64,000 bases of DNA from Chrysaora quinquecirrha. Taxonomy: Eukaryota > Cnidaria > Scyphozoa > Semaeostomeae > Pelagiidae. The translations under genes and the position numbers were made by a program. The stretch's first letter is position 1. Every line of letters begins with the position of its first letter. The notes under the pieces are model-generated. The model was not told the DNA's origin and did not search any database. It saw nothing but the letters and a program-made list of their open reading frames with translations. Below, one piece after another: positions 1 to 13,100 of the stretch. The stretch lies in the NCBI GenBank assembly GCA_014526335.1, contig JACTAT010000059.1:2689312-2753311 (forward strand). Reading direction: 5' to 3'.

Positions 1-999
1 GTAAGTTAATTTTGTTTAGCACCCTTCGCACATCACTTTCCCTTTATTTATTATTAGCGATTATTTTATAGTTTTATCTTTTAGTTATTTTGCGTCGTAT
101 CAGTCATCTCTACAGACACTTTTGTTCATATTTTTGTGACGTAATAGCTAAACGAAGATATTAAATAACGAGTAGTCATAATTCTAATATTTTGTCAATA
201 ATAATTATAGTAATAGACCCAGTTATCTTGTCGATGATGTAGTCTTATTTTGTGTCGTTTCTGGTGCCAGTCTGTTCGCAAAGGCGCAAACCGCGCACTT
301 GTGTTTATCTTCAGTGACCAGTATACGGACAAAATACAACGGACCCTAATCATGGACCTCCGAGAGGGGTCACAAAATCTCTTTGGCAAATCAGACCTCA
401 AAAACTGGATGCTTGGTAGGACAACAAGCGTGAGTCTTACCGCCCCTACCAAAAAGCAGGGTCGTCGAAAACGTTACAGACACCGAGGGGGCAAAAAAAT
501 GCGGGTTTCAAAAATTTGCAAACATAGACGGGGGCTACTTGTTGCTCGCTGTGATGTCTGAGGTGAACCTCTGTGTGTGCTATCATCCCCCCTGACTTGC
601 CTCTTTTTGGTGCTTGACAGTCCTTTTCCTTCTTCCTGGCTTCAAATGCTTCCTGCCTTCCTGGCTTCAAATGGTGGCGGGAGAAATGCACAATCATTGA
701 CTACTACAATGTATCCAGAAGGTGAGATTAATTTTAGATTTGACTGAGAGGAAATACAATACTGGAATTTTAACAAATACTTTGGCTTATCGTTGTTTTA
801 CATTCTCTCTCCACCACCAGCAAGATGTTGTTGTTGGGCCTAGGCATGGCGCAATTTCAAGACTTTTCTGAATTCTTTCGAAATAAATAAACAAAAAATT
901 CCAAAGCTAATACGGAAAATAATTAGCACAAATCAGGTCCATGATGGTTCTTGGTACTTTACATACATACATCGTCCAGCCTTGTCTTGGTATCAGAGC
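1..999. other. Intergenic edge, no supported gene
   Basis: The window opens on GTAAGT, a good splice donor, so an exon of a plus-strand gene could end just outside the left edge; this is only a coincidence-level hint. Open frames around 250-561 and 446-697 have no recognisable domain and no splice-supported continuation, so I do not call them genes. Confidence 0.4.
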
Positions 1000-1605
1000 T
1001 TAGAGTTCGAGGCCCTCTTTGCTTTCCATCTCTGGTATAATTTGCTTAAATTTCTCCCAGTCGTCTTTACTGATTGTCAGTCCTTTGCCTGTTGGTTTAA
1101 GCTCTCCACTACTTGTTTTCTTCAGCTCATGAAAATCAACTCCAAAATGTTTGGCACGGCAAGAAATAAACACACCTACTCTGAGGACATGAACATCTGA
1201 TAATGGATGCCAGCCTGTAACTTCTTCTCCTTGACCATCCTCTTCTCTAATCGTCAATAATTTGTCTAGCTCATTATCAATTTCGTTTGATAATGCTTTA
1301 ATTCGCTTATACTCTGCCAAAGTCAAAGTGACTCCATTTTTTGTTGGATTTAGGCCACCCCATTTGTCATGTTGATACACACGAATATCAATGGCGTCTT
1401 TACCTGAGATAGTCTTCGCTGCAACTTTGATAGGATTTTCATTTGTATTTAAATCGTAAGAGTGCGATATTCTCGTTGCACTATGTGGTTGGTTTCTTGT
1501 AGATTTAGAAGCAGGACAACAGTCGTCTCCTATTTGAAGTTTTCCATCGACCCAGTAGACATCACTCCTTCCGCTTGGACTTATCGCCATTTTATTTCTG
1601 CTCAA
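1000..1605 (-). CDS. Tandem PC4-like domain protein (intronless)
   Basis: A single uninterrupted 201-codon frame from ATG to TAA. Two segments resemble the PC4 (transcriptional coactivator p15/SUB1) fold: the first around residues 70-106 (DIRVYQHDKWGG, then GVTLTLAEYKRIKAL), the second around residues 140-190 (VDFHELKKTSSGELKPTGKG, then LTISKDDWEKFKQII). Each shows the expected order of a strand with an aromatic or acidic stretch, a Lys/Gly turn and a closing amphipathic helix. PC4 proteins bind single-stranded DNA and act in transcription. That is family knowledge; the role here is inferred. The N-terminal 60 residues are polar and unassigned. Absence of introns beside intron-rich neighbours could mean a retrocopy or a lineage-specific expansion. 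The domain match is by eye and moderately sure. Confidence 0.6.
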   Translation of the reverse strand: MSRNKMAISPSGRSDVYWVDGKLQIGDDCCPASKSTRNQPHSATRISHSYDLNTNENPIKVAAKTISGKDAIDIRVYQHDKWGGLNPTKNGVTLTLAEYKRIKALSNEIDNELDKLLTIREEDGQGEEVTGWHPLSDVHVLRVGVFISCRAKHFGVDFHELKKTSSGELKPTGKGLTISKDDWEKFKQIIPEMESKEGLEL

Positions 1606-2941
1606 ACTCCTTGCTCAAAATCCTTCCCTTCCTTGCTCTTTCTTTTCACCCAAAATCTGTCAATAAACACTGGAATAAACAAATGATGTTTTGCTTTGAT
1701 CAAATAACAAAAGACAACGTGATCTTGATTCCGCTGTGATCTGTGATTCCTCTGTGATCTGTGATTCCTCTGTGATCGCTGTGATTGATTGCTGTGATCA
1801 TCGTGTCTGTTATAGCTAATCGATATTAATCTCCTTCCCTCGACTCGAACACTAGTTGTCTTCCTTGTAGGTTTGGAACGTTATTGAGGCGAAAACAGCT
1901 TGTCCATATAGGCGATTTGGTTATATAGGGTTTTGATTAGCTATCTTAGTGAAACGAAGATCAGCTTTCTGTCTTGAAGGATACAGATACAGAGACGAGT
2001 GAACATATGTTTTGGAATCGCAAAACTATATAGTTATTTAATCTATCTAAATAGTTATTTAAACTATCTAAAATGTATGAAATTACACGTAAACTACTTA
2101 CAAGAAGTGTAACTATAACAATTAAATTCGCTGCTAACAGTTAACCAGTTAGTTACGCCAACAATTCATCAATGTTAAAAGCTTGTACTTCTCCCTTGTC
2201 ACGAAGGTCACGAAAGGCATCGGCGTTCGAAGCTTTGCGATGCTTGCGATCCTTTCGATTTTGGAGCTTGAGACATGCGAGAACGTAGCTACTTTACATG
2301 TTATCGACGATCGTCGAAGAATCAAAAATTGTTTCTGCTGATGGCCAAGCCACCCGTGCCTCGACGTCGAAAAGCAGCGAAAATTCTTGATGCTTCGTGA
2401 CAAATGAGAGTCAGGCTCTAATTTCTGGGTATTTAATTGATTTACGATGCTTTCAGTTAGTCATACAACGTTATTGAAAGCTATATAACCCCTCTTTACA
2501 ATAAAGTCAAGTTTCAGGGCAAAAGGTTATGTTTACAGAAAATCAGAAAATAAGGTTAATTTTGACATATACATTAGCTTTCAGAGTTTTCCATATGTTT
2601 AACTCCCATTAACTTCTATAACGTTGATTACACAAATGATAAAGTCAGAAACATACCCAGTTACGCTACGCTTTTTTTCATGGCATCTGGACTACCTAGA
2701 ATGCTCTTGCATGGCATGGTCGATATTGTAACTCTTGTCGCACATGTATAGAACCGTACTGTCATGACCATTTTATGACGCTGTTACGCTTTTATTGTAC
2801 CATAGGATATGCACTTCTTCTGTTAACTGGAAATATACCCTTCTAGATATACTGCTGGTAGCTTTGTCCCGTGATCTAATGACTGATTAAAAGCCTAAAT
2901 TACCTTGGAAATCTACAGGCTGTCACGTTAGTTAGTCATAC
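1606..2941. other. Intergenic, no gene seen
   Basis: AT-rich non-coding sequence. A short local repeat of GTGATCTGTGATTCCTCT type lies at about 1735-1800. The open frame at 2149-2403 has no recognisable domain. Confidence 0.5.
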
Positions 2942-2944
2942 TAA

Positions 2945-3395
2945 GGGGCTGATTATATGAGAGTTTTCAGCCCGGGCTGGCATCTCAGCCCGGTTAGCCG
3001 GGGTGAAATTTGCGTGCGATTATATGAACGATTCCAGCCGGGCTGAAATTGATCACTTAAAATAATTGGCGCCAAAAATTAAAATTTTCCGCGAACATGG
3101 CTTCCAAAAGTCCAACTGCGTCTGCGCAAAACAAAAATTTCAGCCCGGGCTGGAAAAAATTGCGATTACATGAGAAATCTCAACCCGTTTAGGCGGGCTG
3201 AAATCCTAGCCCGCCTAGCTGAAGGAGGGCTGGAATTCCAGCCCGGGCTGAGATTTCAGCCCGGGCTGAAATTTTCTCATGTAATCGCAAACTCAGTTTT
3301 GCAAAGAGATGACTGGACAGGAGGGCTGACTTTACAGCCCGTTTAACCGGGCTGAGATTCCAGCCCGGGCTGAAAACTCTCATATAATCAGCCCC
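2945..3395. mobile_element. MITE, PIF/Harbinger-like (GGGGCTGATTATATG family)
   Basis: A 451-bp non-coding element. Its left end GGGGCTGATTATATGAGAG is mirrored by CTCTCATATAATCAGCCCC at the right end. A 3-bp duplication TAA sits at 2942-2944 and 3396-3398. Inside are many copies of the palindromic core CAGCCCGGGCTG in both orientations, so the element is nearly self-complementary. TWA duplications are typical of PIF/Harbinger and related elements. No transposase is present. Confidence 0.85.
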
Positions 3396-4162
3396 TAAGA
3401 TGAAAAGATATTTTAAACTGATGGTTACGCTTAAGATGTGTTTCTACCAGACCAAGACCGGCATATCCTTTTTCTTGTGGATTAGTGGAAAATGACCAGC
3501 ATCAGCAGAGACGAGCAGGCCGCCGAGAGAATCCGGGGCTTGGCTTAAGATTCAGATGATCAAAACTCCTTGCAGAGCTTTTGATGTTTTTAGTTGATTC
3601 CACTCACACATATATGTACAAACAAGGGCCTTCGAGATGCGAGTAGGCGATTTTGGGTGGAGCTTGAAGAAAGGTTTCAATCTTTTGCGGTTCCTGCAGA
3701 GCCTGGGCCCTGGAACGTTTACCCTGCTAGCCGCTTCTCTTGACGGTGCTGGTGCAAACGCATATTGTGCTTTGTGTGCGTTGTGAAGGTGCTTCCATTT
3801 CAGTCAGTGCAAAAGGATATTTTTCTGCGTAAACCTGGTTTAATAGAAACGCTGTATTTTACTAAAGATCTTAAAGAGTGATTTCCAGGTATTCTTAAGA
3901 TACATTGGATGTCTATTATTTTACAGTGGAACGCCCATCGAACGGGTTAAGGCTTGTTATCTAGGGTCTATTTCTACAACACTCAAATAAACGAAAATGA
4001 CTTCGAATTCTGTATACTTTGAAAACTAACAGGTGTTCCACTGTAATTTCCAAATAACTTAGGCTACGTAAATTTTCTCTCTTTAAATTTAACGTCAATT
4101 GTTCAGTACATTCCTGACCTAAGTGCGCAGACATTAACACTTTTCTTTCTCTCGCCGTCTTG

Positions 4163-7100
4163 TCACTGCTGACTTCCGGGTTGTTGGTTCCGACCACCCT
4201 GGTCACTACCACCAGCATCGTCATCCTGCTGTAGTAAGGGTTTCTTCTCTTCTTCCGGTCTGTTGTTGGTTTTACCGGTTTTTGAGTAAGGCACATCTTC
4301 CTTGTGTACTGCCTCCGTACCGTCGGCCCACGGCTGCTTTTCGCCGGATACGGCAAAGAAGAAGAACACGACGCCAATGAAATATATCACAGCGGTTATC
4401 CAGAAGACAACTTGCCATTCTGCTGCGGTCTAAACAGAAACAATTGAACATCAAAAAATACGCTTCCAGTTTGTGCAACATCCATTAACGAAAATGCAAA
4501 AAAGGCTAGTTTGGTCCAATGTTGTCTAGTTTAGGCAGGCGTTTAGATCTGAATGGGATCACTTTCCAAAAGTCTGCAGTGAGCTCTTCTGTCTATTTTT
4601 CAGTGGTATGTAGAAGTGGAGTATCCAGCGTACTCTTTACCCAGCACAACCTAGCTGTATAGCCTTTTCAAGCCCTGTTGCTTTCTTTAACAATTTAAAT
4701 TACCTGTCTGCTTGCTTTTTTCCATCATCAGAGCTAACAACAACTGAAGCAACAATAACGGCCCTGAGCCTCCTCATTGTCGGGTTTCTGTGACCATGCC
4801 ATGGCCAGAACTAAATAACTTGAACTAATGGGACATTCTGACTCAAGGCAAGAAATTCAGCTTGTTTACTTAAGAAACATGAAGTCATTATGTGCAGCAT
4901 TGTTGCTTTGCAGTCGAGACCAACAGCAATACCCTCTCATATTGATGTTGTAGAGTGGATACCCTTGGAACTCGTCTACTGAACTCAGAACGATGGACAA
5001 ATAAGTTAGCTTAAGGCTTGCGGACTTGTTTTGATTGCGAAATCGCCGAAATCTAGCCTACTATACCACCTTGGCAAAACTCTTTGACCACTTAACCATC
5101 CGTTTTGAATAACCAAATTGATAAGAATAAGCATTCTATGATACTCTTGTTCGTTTTTGTAGGCAAAGGCATAAACCGTGCTGTAGAAGAATCTATAAAC
5201 ATGATGAAAAATTATTGGTTTAACGTAAGTACTTACATTTTTCGTTGTAATGAAACCGACAATCTGTGGACTGATGAACCCAGGCATGGAACCAAAAACA
5301 TTACTGATACCGATAATGACACCGGCATACTTTGGTGCAATATCCAGGATGTTTACAGCATAGCCTGTTGCATTGAGACCAGTCACTCCAACACCCATAC
5401 AAAGTAGACCTATAGCTACCCCTTTGTTAGATGCGTATCCAACAGCCACAATGAATACACTTGCCGTCGAGCAACCTATGGAAAGATACAGTCAAACATA
5501 GTCGATCAAAAATAACCCATCAGATATAGACATTTAGACTTATAGACATGTTCAAAGACATTTCAGCTTGATTGAGACTAAAAATGTTTGTCAACGGTCA
5601 AACATTTTGTCATTTGGTCAGGACCTAAGACTCGAATAGTTGATTGAGGTGTGCACGATAGAATCGCTAGACAGAATCACAGTTCCATATTCTCTAATCA
5701 GCCCAAATCTCCAATCATCACCCCTCACCAATGAGCACCCCCTTTTGGGGCAAACATTTAAATGAGCATCCCTCCTTCCCCCATGAGTGCCCCTCTCCAA
5801 TGAGCGCCACCGTTAGGGGCAAATATTCAGATGAGCGCCCCTCTCCACTGAGCACCCCACTCCAACGAGTGCCCCCTTTTGAGGCAACTATTTAAATGAG
5901 CACCCCTCCTTCTCCAATGAGTGCCCCTCTCCAATGAGCACCACGTTTTAGGGCAAATATTCAAATGAGCGCCCCCTCTCCTGCACCCCAAAATGTTATA
6001 ACATCAGATAGATACCAGCAAATCATCACAATAGTTGTCAGTTATCAGTATTAGAATCTCTGCTCTAGCCCTAGTTATGGGGCTATCTTTTCAAAATCTT
6101 GCCCTTATTATGGGTCCACCGTCGGGCTACTTAGAGGCACTATGTATACCTACTCCTTGATAGGAGTTACCCCTCCCCCCATATACTTACAGCTTGCTCC
6201 CAGCGGTCTTTGGAGAGAAAACGGTCCTGTAGTATCATGCTAAAAGCTCAAAAACAAATAGAATTCAAAAGTAAACGCAGATATTAACTCACCGAACGAG
6301 AAGATCATTCTTCGGACATTTCTGACTGAAAATTTATATGTGATCAACATGTCTGCAACAACACCACCAGATGGACCAACTATGGCCTTGATCACGTATG
6401 GTAACGAAACCAGAAATCCCGTCTGAAAATCAGAAATTCTTTTGTTTAGCTATAACTACATGTTCTTTTATAAAGAACACCTTTATAGGGAACTCGAGGC
6501 TCAAAATTTAAAAAATTTAAGGAACTTTTAGGAGCTATCGAAGCTCGGAGAAAAACTAAGAATATCTTTTTTCATGAACAAGATGGTTTTTTACAATTAA
6601 CTAACATATAAAACAACATATTTCCCATCGAACTTCCCAAAAAAACTCTATTTATATTAAAAGTTAGAAAGCGAAGCAAGTTTGCTGCAAAAATTACTAT
6701 TGAAACCTATTTGACGACAAGAAACAATACTTCCAGCCTCAAAGAACAGTAACTTTCCGCCTCATTTTGCAAAAAATTAAGGAACTTCAGCCTCAACTCA
6801 GACCAAAGGTCTAATATATAAAAACTTGTATGTAAACTTCAGCTACCTCATTCTGGTTCTTCAATCTTGTTTATTTTGAATAGAAAAGCAACGAGCTCTT
6901 ATAATAGTTTTTCTTTAGAGAGGATTCGAAATGATTTAAACCGTTGGAATTTATAAAATTTACTCACTGTGGCTATATCGAATCCGAGAACTTTCTGGAA
7001 GAACCTTGGAATGCAAATAAGAATGGTATACAATCCCCAATCTGCAGTGAAGTTTGCAACGATTGTTGCCCATACTGGTAGTGACAGTATCATTGCCTTC

Positions 7101-10100
7101 CATGGTACACCGCGGGACTAGAAAGAGCAAGAAAACAGTTATATGGAATGTAAAATTGAAGGTTCAACATTCACGTTTCAGGGTCCAAGGCCCTATCAGT
7201 TTTGAAACCAAAATTGCACTGCTGAGGAACAAGCTATTCTAGATGCAGAGCTGTTCTCTTTGCATTTACCAAGGCTTGTATCAGGCTGATACCATGTTTG
7301 GTAATTGCAAGTGTGAGTGTTAGTAACAAGTGTCAAAGGCTCTTTCTGATACAGTAATAGACATGATAATCAACGCTTATCACGAAAAGCCTTTATTTAT
7401 CAGGGCAACGTTTCTAGAGAGCTCCCAACCTCGTCCCCAGGGTGAATAGGCCTCTACGTGAAACTCCGCTGTCTATATTCGACCTTGGTATCCGCCTTGT
7501 CTATTCACAATTTGATTGGCTGTGCAAAAAATAGAAATTTTAAATGACGTCACAGTTTCTTCAAAATTTTACACTATGTAAAATATGTAAAAAACATCTA
7601 TAAAAACCAAAAAATAATGCTACATGAGATATTGTATCTTGCCTTGATAACTATCAATGAAATTCTTTGCATTTCCTTTCTAAGAACATCTGCTTTCGGA
7701 ATCTACATCTTGTTTTTGTGCCTAGGCCAAAATTGCCAGTATTTTGGCAGATTTCGTGGCCGGTACCAGGGCCAAAATCGATTTGACGGTTGAGATTCGA
7801 GGAAATTCGATTTGTGGCAGGGGAACGAGTTTGGAGAGCTCCATCTCCCATCATGGACCAATGAGAAGTATATTGTCATAACCAAGAAGGAACTAATGTT
7901 CAATAGAGATTTTTGTTACAGTAACGTTAGGGACCGGTCATTATGTTTGACTGGGTGGGGGCTGAAGAGAAAATGGTGGGGTAGCTGAAAAATATTAGTT
8001 GTCTTGAGTGGGGTAACCAAAAATACCTTGAACATACTGAGGGTTGGGGTATTTTTTCTGCTTTTCAATGATGGGGTAAGGAAAATTTTAGACTCAAAAT
8101 TGGCGAGGTAAAATTATTTTGATGGTGCAAAATACTTTCTCTTCGGCCCCCACCCTGGTCATAAATAATGACCGCTCCCTTAAAAACTACAATATGGAGA
8201 TTCACCTTTTCTTCTTTGACTTCTGCAATGGATTTTTCAATGTAATCTCTTTCGCGATTTGAAATCGTTGGATGCTGTGTTGGTGTTGGATGAATTGCGA
8301 GACACCAAACGAAAAACCACAGCAAACCGACAGCACCTGAAAGTAGCAATAAAACTATGCTTCAGATGGACAATTCGAAATAATATTTCCATTCTCAAAA
8401 CGTAAAATTTTGATACCGTTTTTGTGTTAACTGTGATTTTTACCATTTGCCTTCTTTTTTAGGTTCAAATGTCAACCACTGATTCATTGATGTATGTCAA
8501 AGTTCAGAGATCAAAGGTTTTAATGGATCAAAGGTGATATTTCTTACCGAAGACATAGAACACTGATGCCCATCCGCCATCGAATCCATATTTGGTAAGT
8601 AGCCCAGTAAGAGGCATTGTTAATATGGTACCAACAGGGCAACCTTGAATAGAATTTACATAGGTTGAATTGAACAGGCATGCATAAAGTTAAAAAAGTA
8701 AAGTTGCCGTTTTTAGTCTACTACTAGCCTAGGGCTACTCGGTCGAATTTACACTTTACCCCTGATCTGGATGCATATAGCATTTGGCAGGGTGCAGCCA
8801 CACACGGCGCTCATTACTACCAACCAGGTACCCATTTATACACCTGGGTAGAGAGAGGCACATTTGTGTTAACAACTTGCCCAAGGTTGTTATCTCTGCA
8901 ATCACAAGTGGAAAGACCGTGGCTCGAACCCACAATATTCTCGTTGTTAGCCCAGTACGCTAACCACTGCGCCACAGAGACCACTAACAGAGACCATACT
9001 GCATAGCTGTCAGTTTGGTTACAAAATCATTACGATTTCTCATACAACACCCATACAACACCACTTACCTGCAGCTGTGATAGAGAACAATCTTGATCTT
9101 TCAAGTGGAGGTGCCCATTTTCCCCATATTGCGTGATTGCAGGGAAATAAGACTCCCTGAAGATAAAAGATTACGATTTGTGAATCTACAAATTTTTCAT
9201 TCAACTTCATAGAAGAACATGTATTCGTATTAGTTTTAGTTCCAGTACATAAAAAACATGAGTTTAGCGTGTGGTACTTCCGAATAAATAAAACAGTGAA
9301 GCGAATAATGAGCGATAACTAGGACTCATGTAATAAGTCTAGGTCGGTACAGTGATTTTTTCGACAGAGGTGGTATATAATGCTTGATGTTGGGGATAAA
9401 GCTTGCAGGGGAGGCGTAGGTCGTTATTGTTGATTTTGTAGTGAATTATCTCGATCTTATGGTTGGAAAAAACAGGAATAGCCTTGCTGGGTGAGTTATT
9501 ATGACTGAAGTGATGTGATGGATAATAAAAAGCAGGCTAGTAAGTAACATTTGTTTGATGACGCAAGTCTGGGTTTCTGTCGGCCACAGTGCTGATGTGA
9601 TGTCGATCTGCAGCTTTTGCCGTCAGACTGCTAGCCTGGAGAAATAACTAATAGTCTAGAGCAAATACGCTGGGGCATTTACCAACCTAAAGGGAAAGGA
9701 AAGCTTAGTTTACTGCAGGCCTATAGTTGGACTACAAGTGGGGGGAAACTTGACCTCTTTCTGTAATGCAAAGATTATTTTTCATTGACGTTTTAAATGT
9801 AGCTACTGAGTATAAGAATAAAGGAGTAACCTACTGAATATATGTTAGTATATTGAGTCAATGTTAGGCCCTGGCTAAACGATCAAACATTGTTGGTCCA
9901 ACATTTCATATTTGCTTTACAAAAAATTTTTGACTGTTTGGCCACGTCGAAAAACATTGCTGTCCAACACTATGGAACAACGAAGTTATTGCTAATGTAC
10001 AAGCGCACACCTTGTTCCTAAGAAATTTTGCTAGGTGGTGAAATGTTGCAAGCTGTTGCAGTTTGTCAAAAACAGAAGAAATGTTTGACAAGCAATGTTT

Positions 10101-13100
10101 GAAAGGCGGCCAAACGATCAAACATTGCTTGACAAGCGAAAATAAGCAAAATTTATAGCTTGATGCTTTTGAAAAAGTTCAAAATTTTTTTTGCTTGACG
10201 CACGCAAAAAGACTGGACGAGTAATGTTTTTGGATGTGGCCAACGGTCAAACATTTTGCTCGACAAGTAAATTTCAATGTTGGACCAAAAATGTTTGATC
10301 GTTTGGCAAGGGCCTTACTTAATATACTTTCACACGTACCAATACAATGCCTTCCAAAACTCGCAATACAATCAATGCGTAGACACTAGTTCTTGCTGCC
10401 AATGGAGTTAATAAAGTGAGAATTGATGCGGCGAAAAGTGCCAGGCCAAATATCCTTGTCCCGCCAAATTTCAGTGCGAGATATCCACCTGGGATCTGCA
10501 GTACAATGTATCCATAATAGAAAGAGCCAAGTACAGCTCCTAATATAGAAAATATAGGTATAGGTAAAACTGTAATGAAAATATAAAAAAATATAGGTCT
10601 CAAGTCAAAGAAAAATGATTTAGTATGCATACAAAGGTGAACCTATATATCTCGAAGACCCTGTGGAAATTGAGATTTATTTAACTCAAAATATCGAGGG
10701 TTTTCAAGCATTCATACATTAAGGGTGCGTTCTTTTGGGATCTTTTTCTGCCTCTTGTTTAAGCCCGTTCGTTTGGACAGCTTTCGGGAAAATGGAGTGA
10801 GCTCCAAACTCGCCTGACCCAAGAGCTGGAAGATTTCGAAGATTTCGTGGAGACTCTCGTTTCCAAATCAACTTCTCTTAAATCTTCCGATTTTTAAGCA
10901 AGTGCATTTTTGGGGTCCTGAACCGGATACACGTGAAGTCCACTTTTATTATCAGAATTGAAAGTCCTAAAATGAAGCACCCCAAGCAAGTCAAGGCCAG
11001 GGGAAACAGAAAAATATTGGAGAAATGACTCGGGTTAACCGATAGTCGAGACTTCCAGATTCCACTGTATGTGTTACATATTGTGAGTTTTTTAATTCAG
11101 TAGGATAGGAATAAGTAACTATACAGGTCTGCTGCCACATTAAAAGGGTAGAGTACATGTAAAACGCAGTAGAAAAGAGAAGTATAGGTTTGAAAGTTTT
11201 ACGAAACAAGGAACCAAGACAGGCATTGATGAAATTGCATCCATAGTTAGACCCAAAACAGTTCTGCAAGGATTTATAGCTAATCAGTGTTGAGGATACT
11301 TCAAATATAAGCCTGAACTTCTACCAGTAATTTCGGCGAGAATAAGAAATTCATGTCGTAAATTTATTGGAAAAAAAACGATATAGATCTTCTGAATAGA
11401 ACCCTCTATATAATATAACCTTTTAGCAGGAGAGATAACATTTTGCTAATATCTAGTGTAATTCTATGACGATTTATGTTTTAAAATATCCTAATGTCAT
11501 ATTCTTAGTCTGCTTTGTTCTATCCATAAGAAAATAAGGAGGATGTATGTTCGGCAGCATGAACGCCATAGATACTTTCAGAGATATAGTTTGGTTCCAT
11601 AAATATCAGACGCTATTTTTGACTAGCGAAAACAGTTTGCTTGACAAGCGAATTTCGAATGTTTGACGTGAGATGTTCGAACATTTGGCCTGGGTCAATG
11701 AGTACGTTTTTCATCTTTGTACATAGCTAGGGATTCCAAGAAACTTAATGTGGCTGTGCTTTAATGGAGGGGTATGACGGGGTAGAGGTACCATGGCACC
11801 AAAGGGGTGCTAATTCGTACAGCATTGTGAAGAGGCAGAATTGATGCAGCATGGAGAAAGAAAGTAGTATACCGTCACCTAACTTATATTAATATCAAGT
11901 TGCGTAGAGTGTATAGCAAGCAAGTTTTATGTTGAAGTTGGAGTTTACCTTGAAGTTTAGAATCCCAGTTGAACTCTGCTACCTTCAAGAGAAAAATGGT
12001 AAATCATGAAAATTGTTGTCATTCAGTGCACAGTCAATGCTCAATGTCGATAATCACGGTAGTTGGGCGAGAGCTAGAGGCACAGACAGAGAAGGGCACA
12101 ATTTCTACGAAGTAGGGCATGTAAAGAATACATTTCATAAGACGATATTCGGAAGCCTGAATTGGAAACCCGTTTTATAGAAGCTGGACATCAACGAATT
12201 AAGACAGGCGTCTGGAGCTCAATCTTAATTATTCAATACTAACGCTTGCTCAAAAGGGGTGTGCCTTACAAAATGGGGCAAGGACACTTGAAGGAAAAAT
12301 AAGCAAGTTGTATCCTACGAATTCTTACATTAGATTTAGGCTTTGTATAACACCAATCACCGTGATAGTTGGAGGAGTGACTGATCTGCCCCCCCCCCTG
12401 TGCCACCTCTTGGTTACGCTACAGCGTAGCGCAGCAACCTGTAATCAATTCTTGGTACATATGTAAGTTATACTCAGTCGACCAATCAAGACACTAGACA
12501 TTGTTCTAGAATAGAATATACTCAAAGACTAGTTTTAGCGACGGTAACTATTGGATAGACGATAGGTCTTATTGGATAGACCGTCATGGCTTTAAAGCCT
12601 GGCTAAACTAGGAGAATGACGCGCGCGATGTCTCCCAATTTAGCCACCTCGGAAACTTTGTAGCGTGAGATAGAATTTGTAGCGAGAGACACGCAAATGT
12701 TACTCGCTTGTCACTCGCATGTTTAGCCACAATGTCGCGCGGGACATGTCTCCTTGTTTAGCCACAGCTTTAGTCTTAGTGGAGATCACTAGGTATATAT
12801 ATATGAACATCACCTTTTTAACATAAAATCCATTGACATAGATGGTATGATTGTTGCACATTGCTCCAATAGCAACATTTAGGTTAACTCTCAATGCGTA
12901 TAAGACACAGAAGCCAAGGAATATCATCAAGGCCAAAACATATCTCTTTGGGAATCCGACTTCTTTTTCGTTGTATTCAGCCGGCTCTGGTTTCTCTGCA
13001 TCATTATGAGCAGTCATCTGCAAACAATCGTGAAACATCAAATTTAACAAAGCGTATAGATACAGCAATTGGTGCGTAGCGTAGTGATATATTGCTCGAC

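Noticed and set aside
5006..5449. 147-codon minus ORF as an independent gene
   Set aside because: Its first 71 residues are an SLC17 exon; the remainder reads past the donor at 5236.
6182..6237. Exon-like stretch in SLC17 with a donor-like GTAAGT
   Set aside because: Exons 6293-6422 and 5475-5237 join in phase and match the family without it; inserting it breaks the protein.
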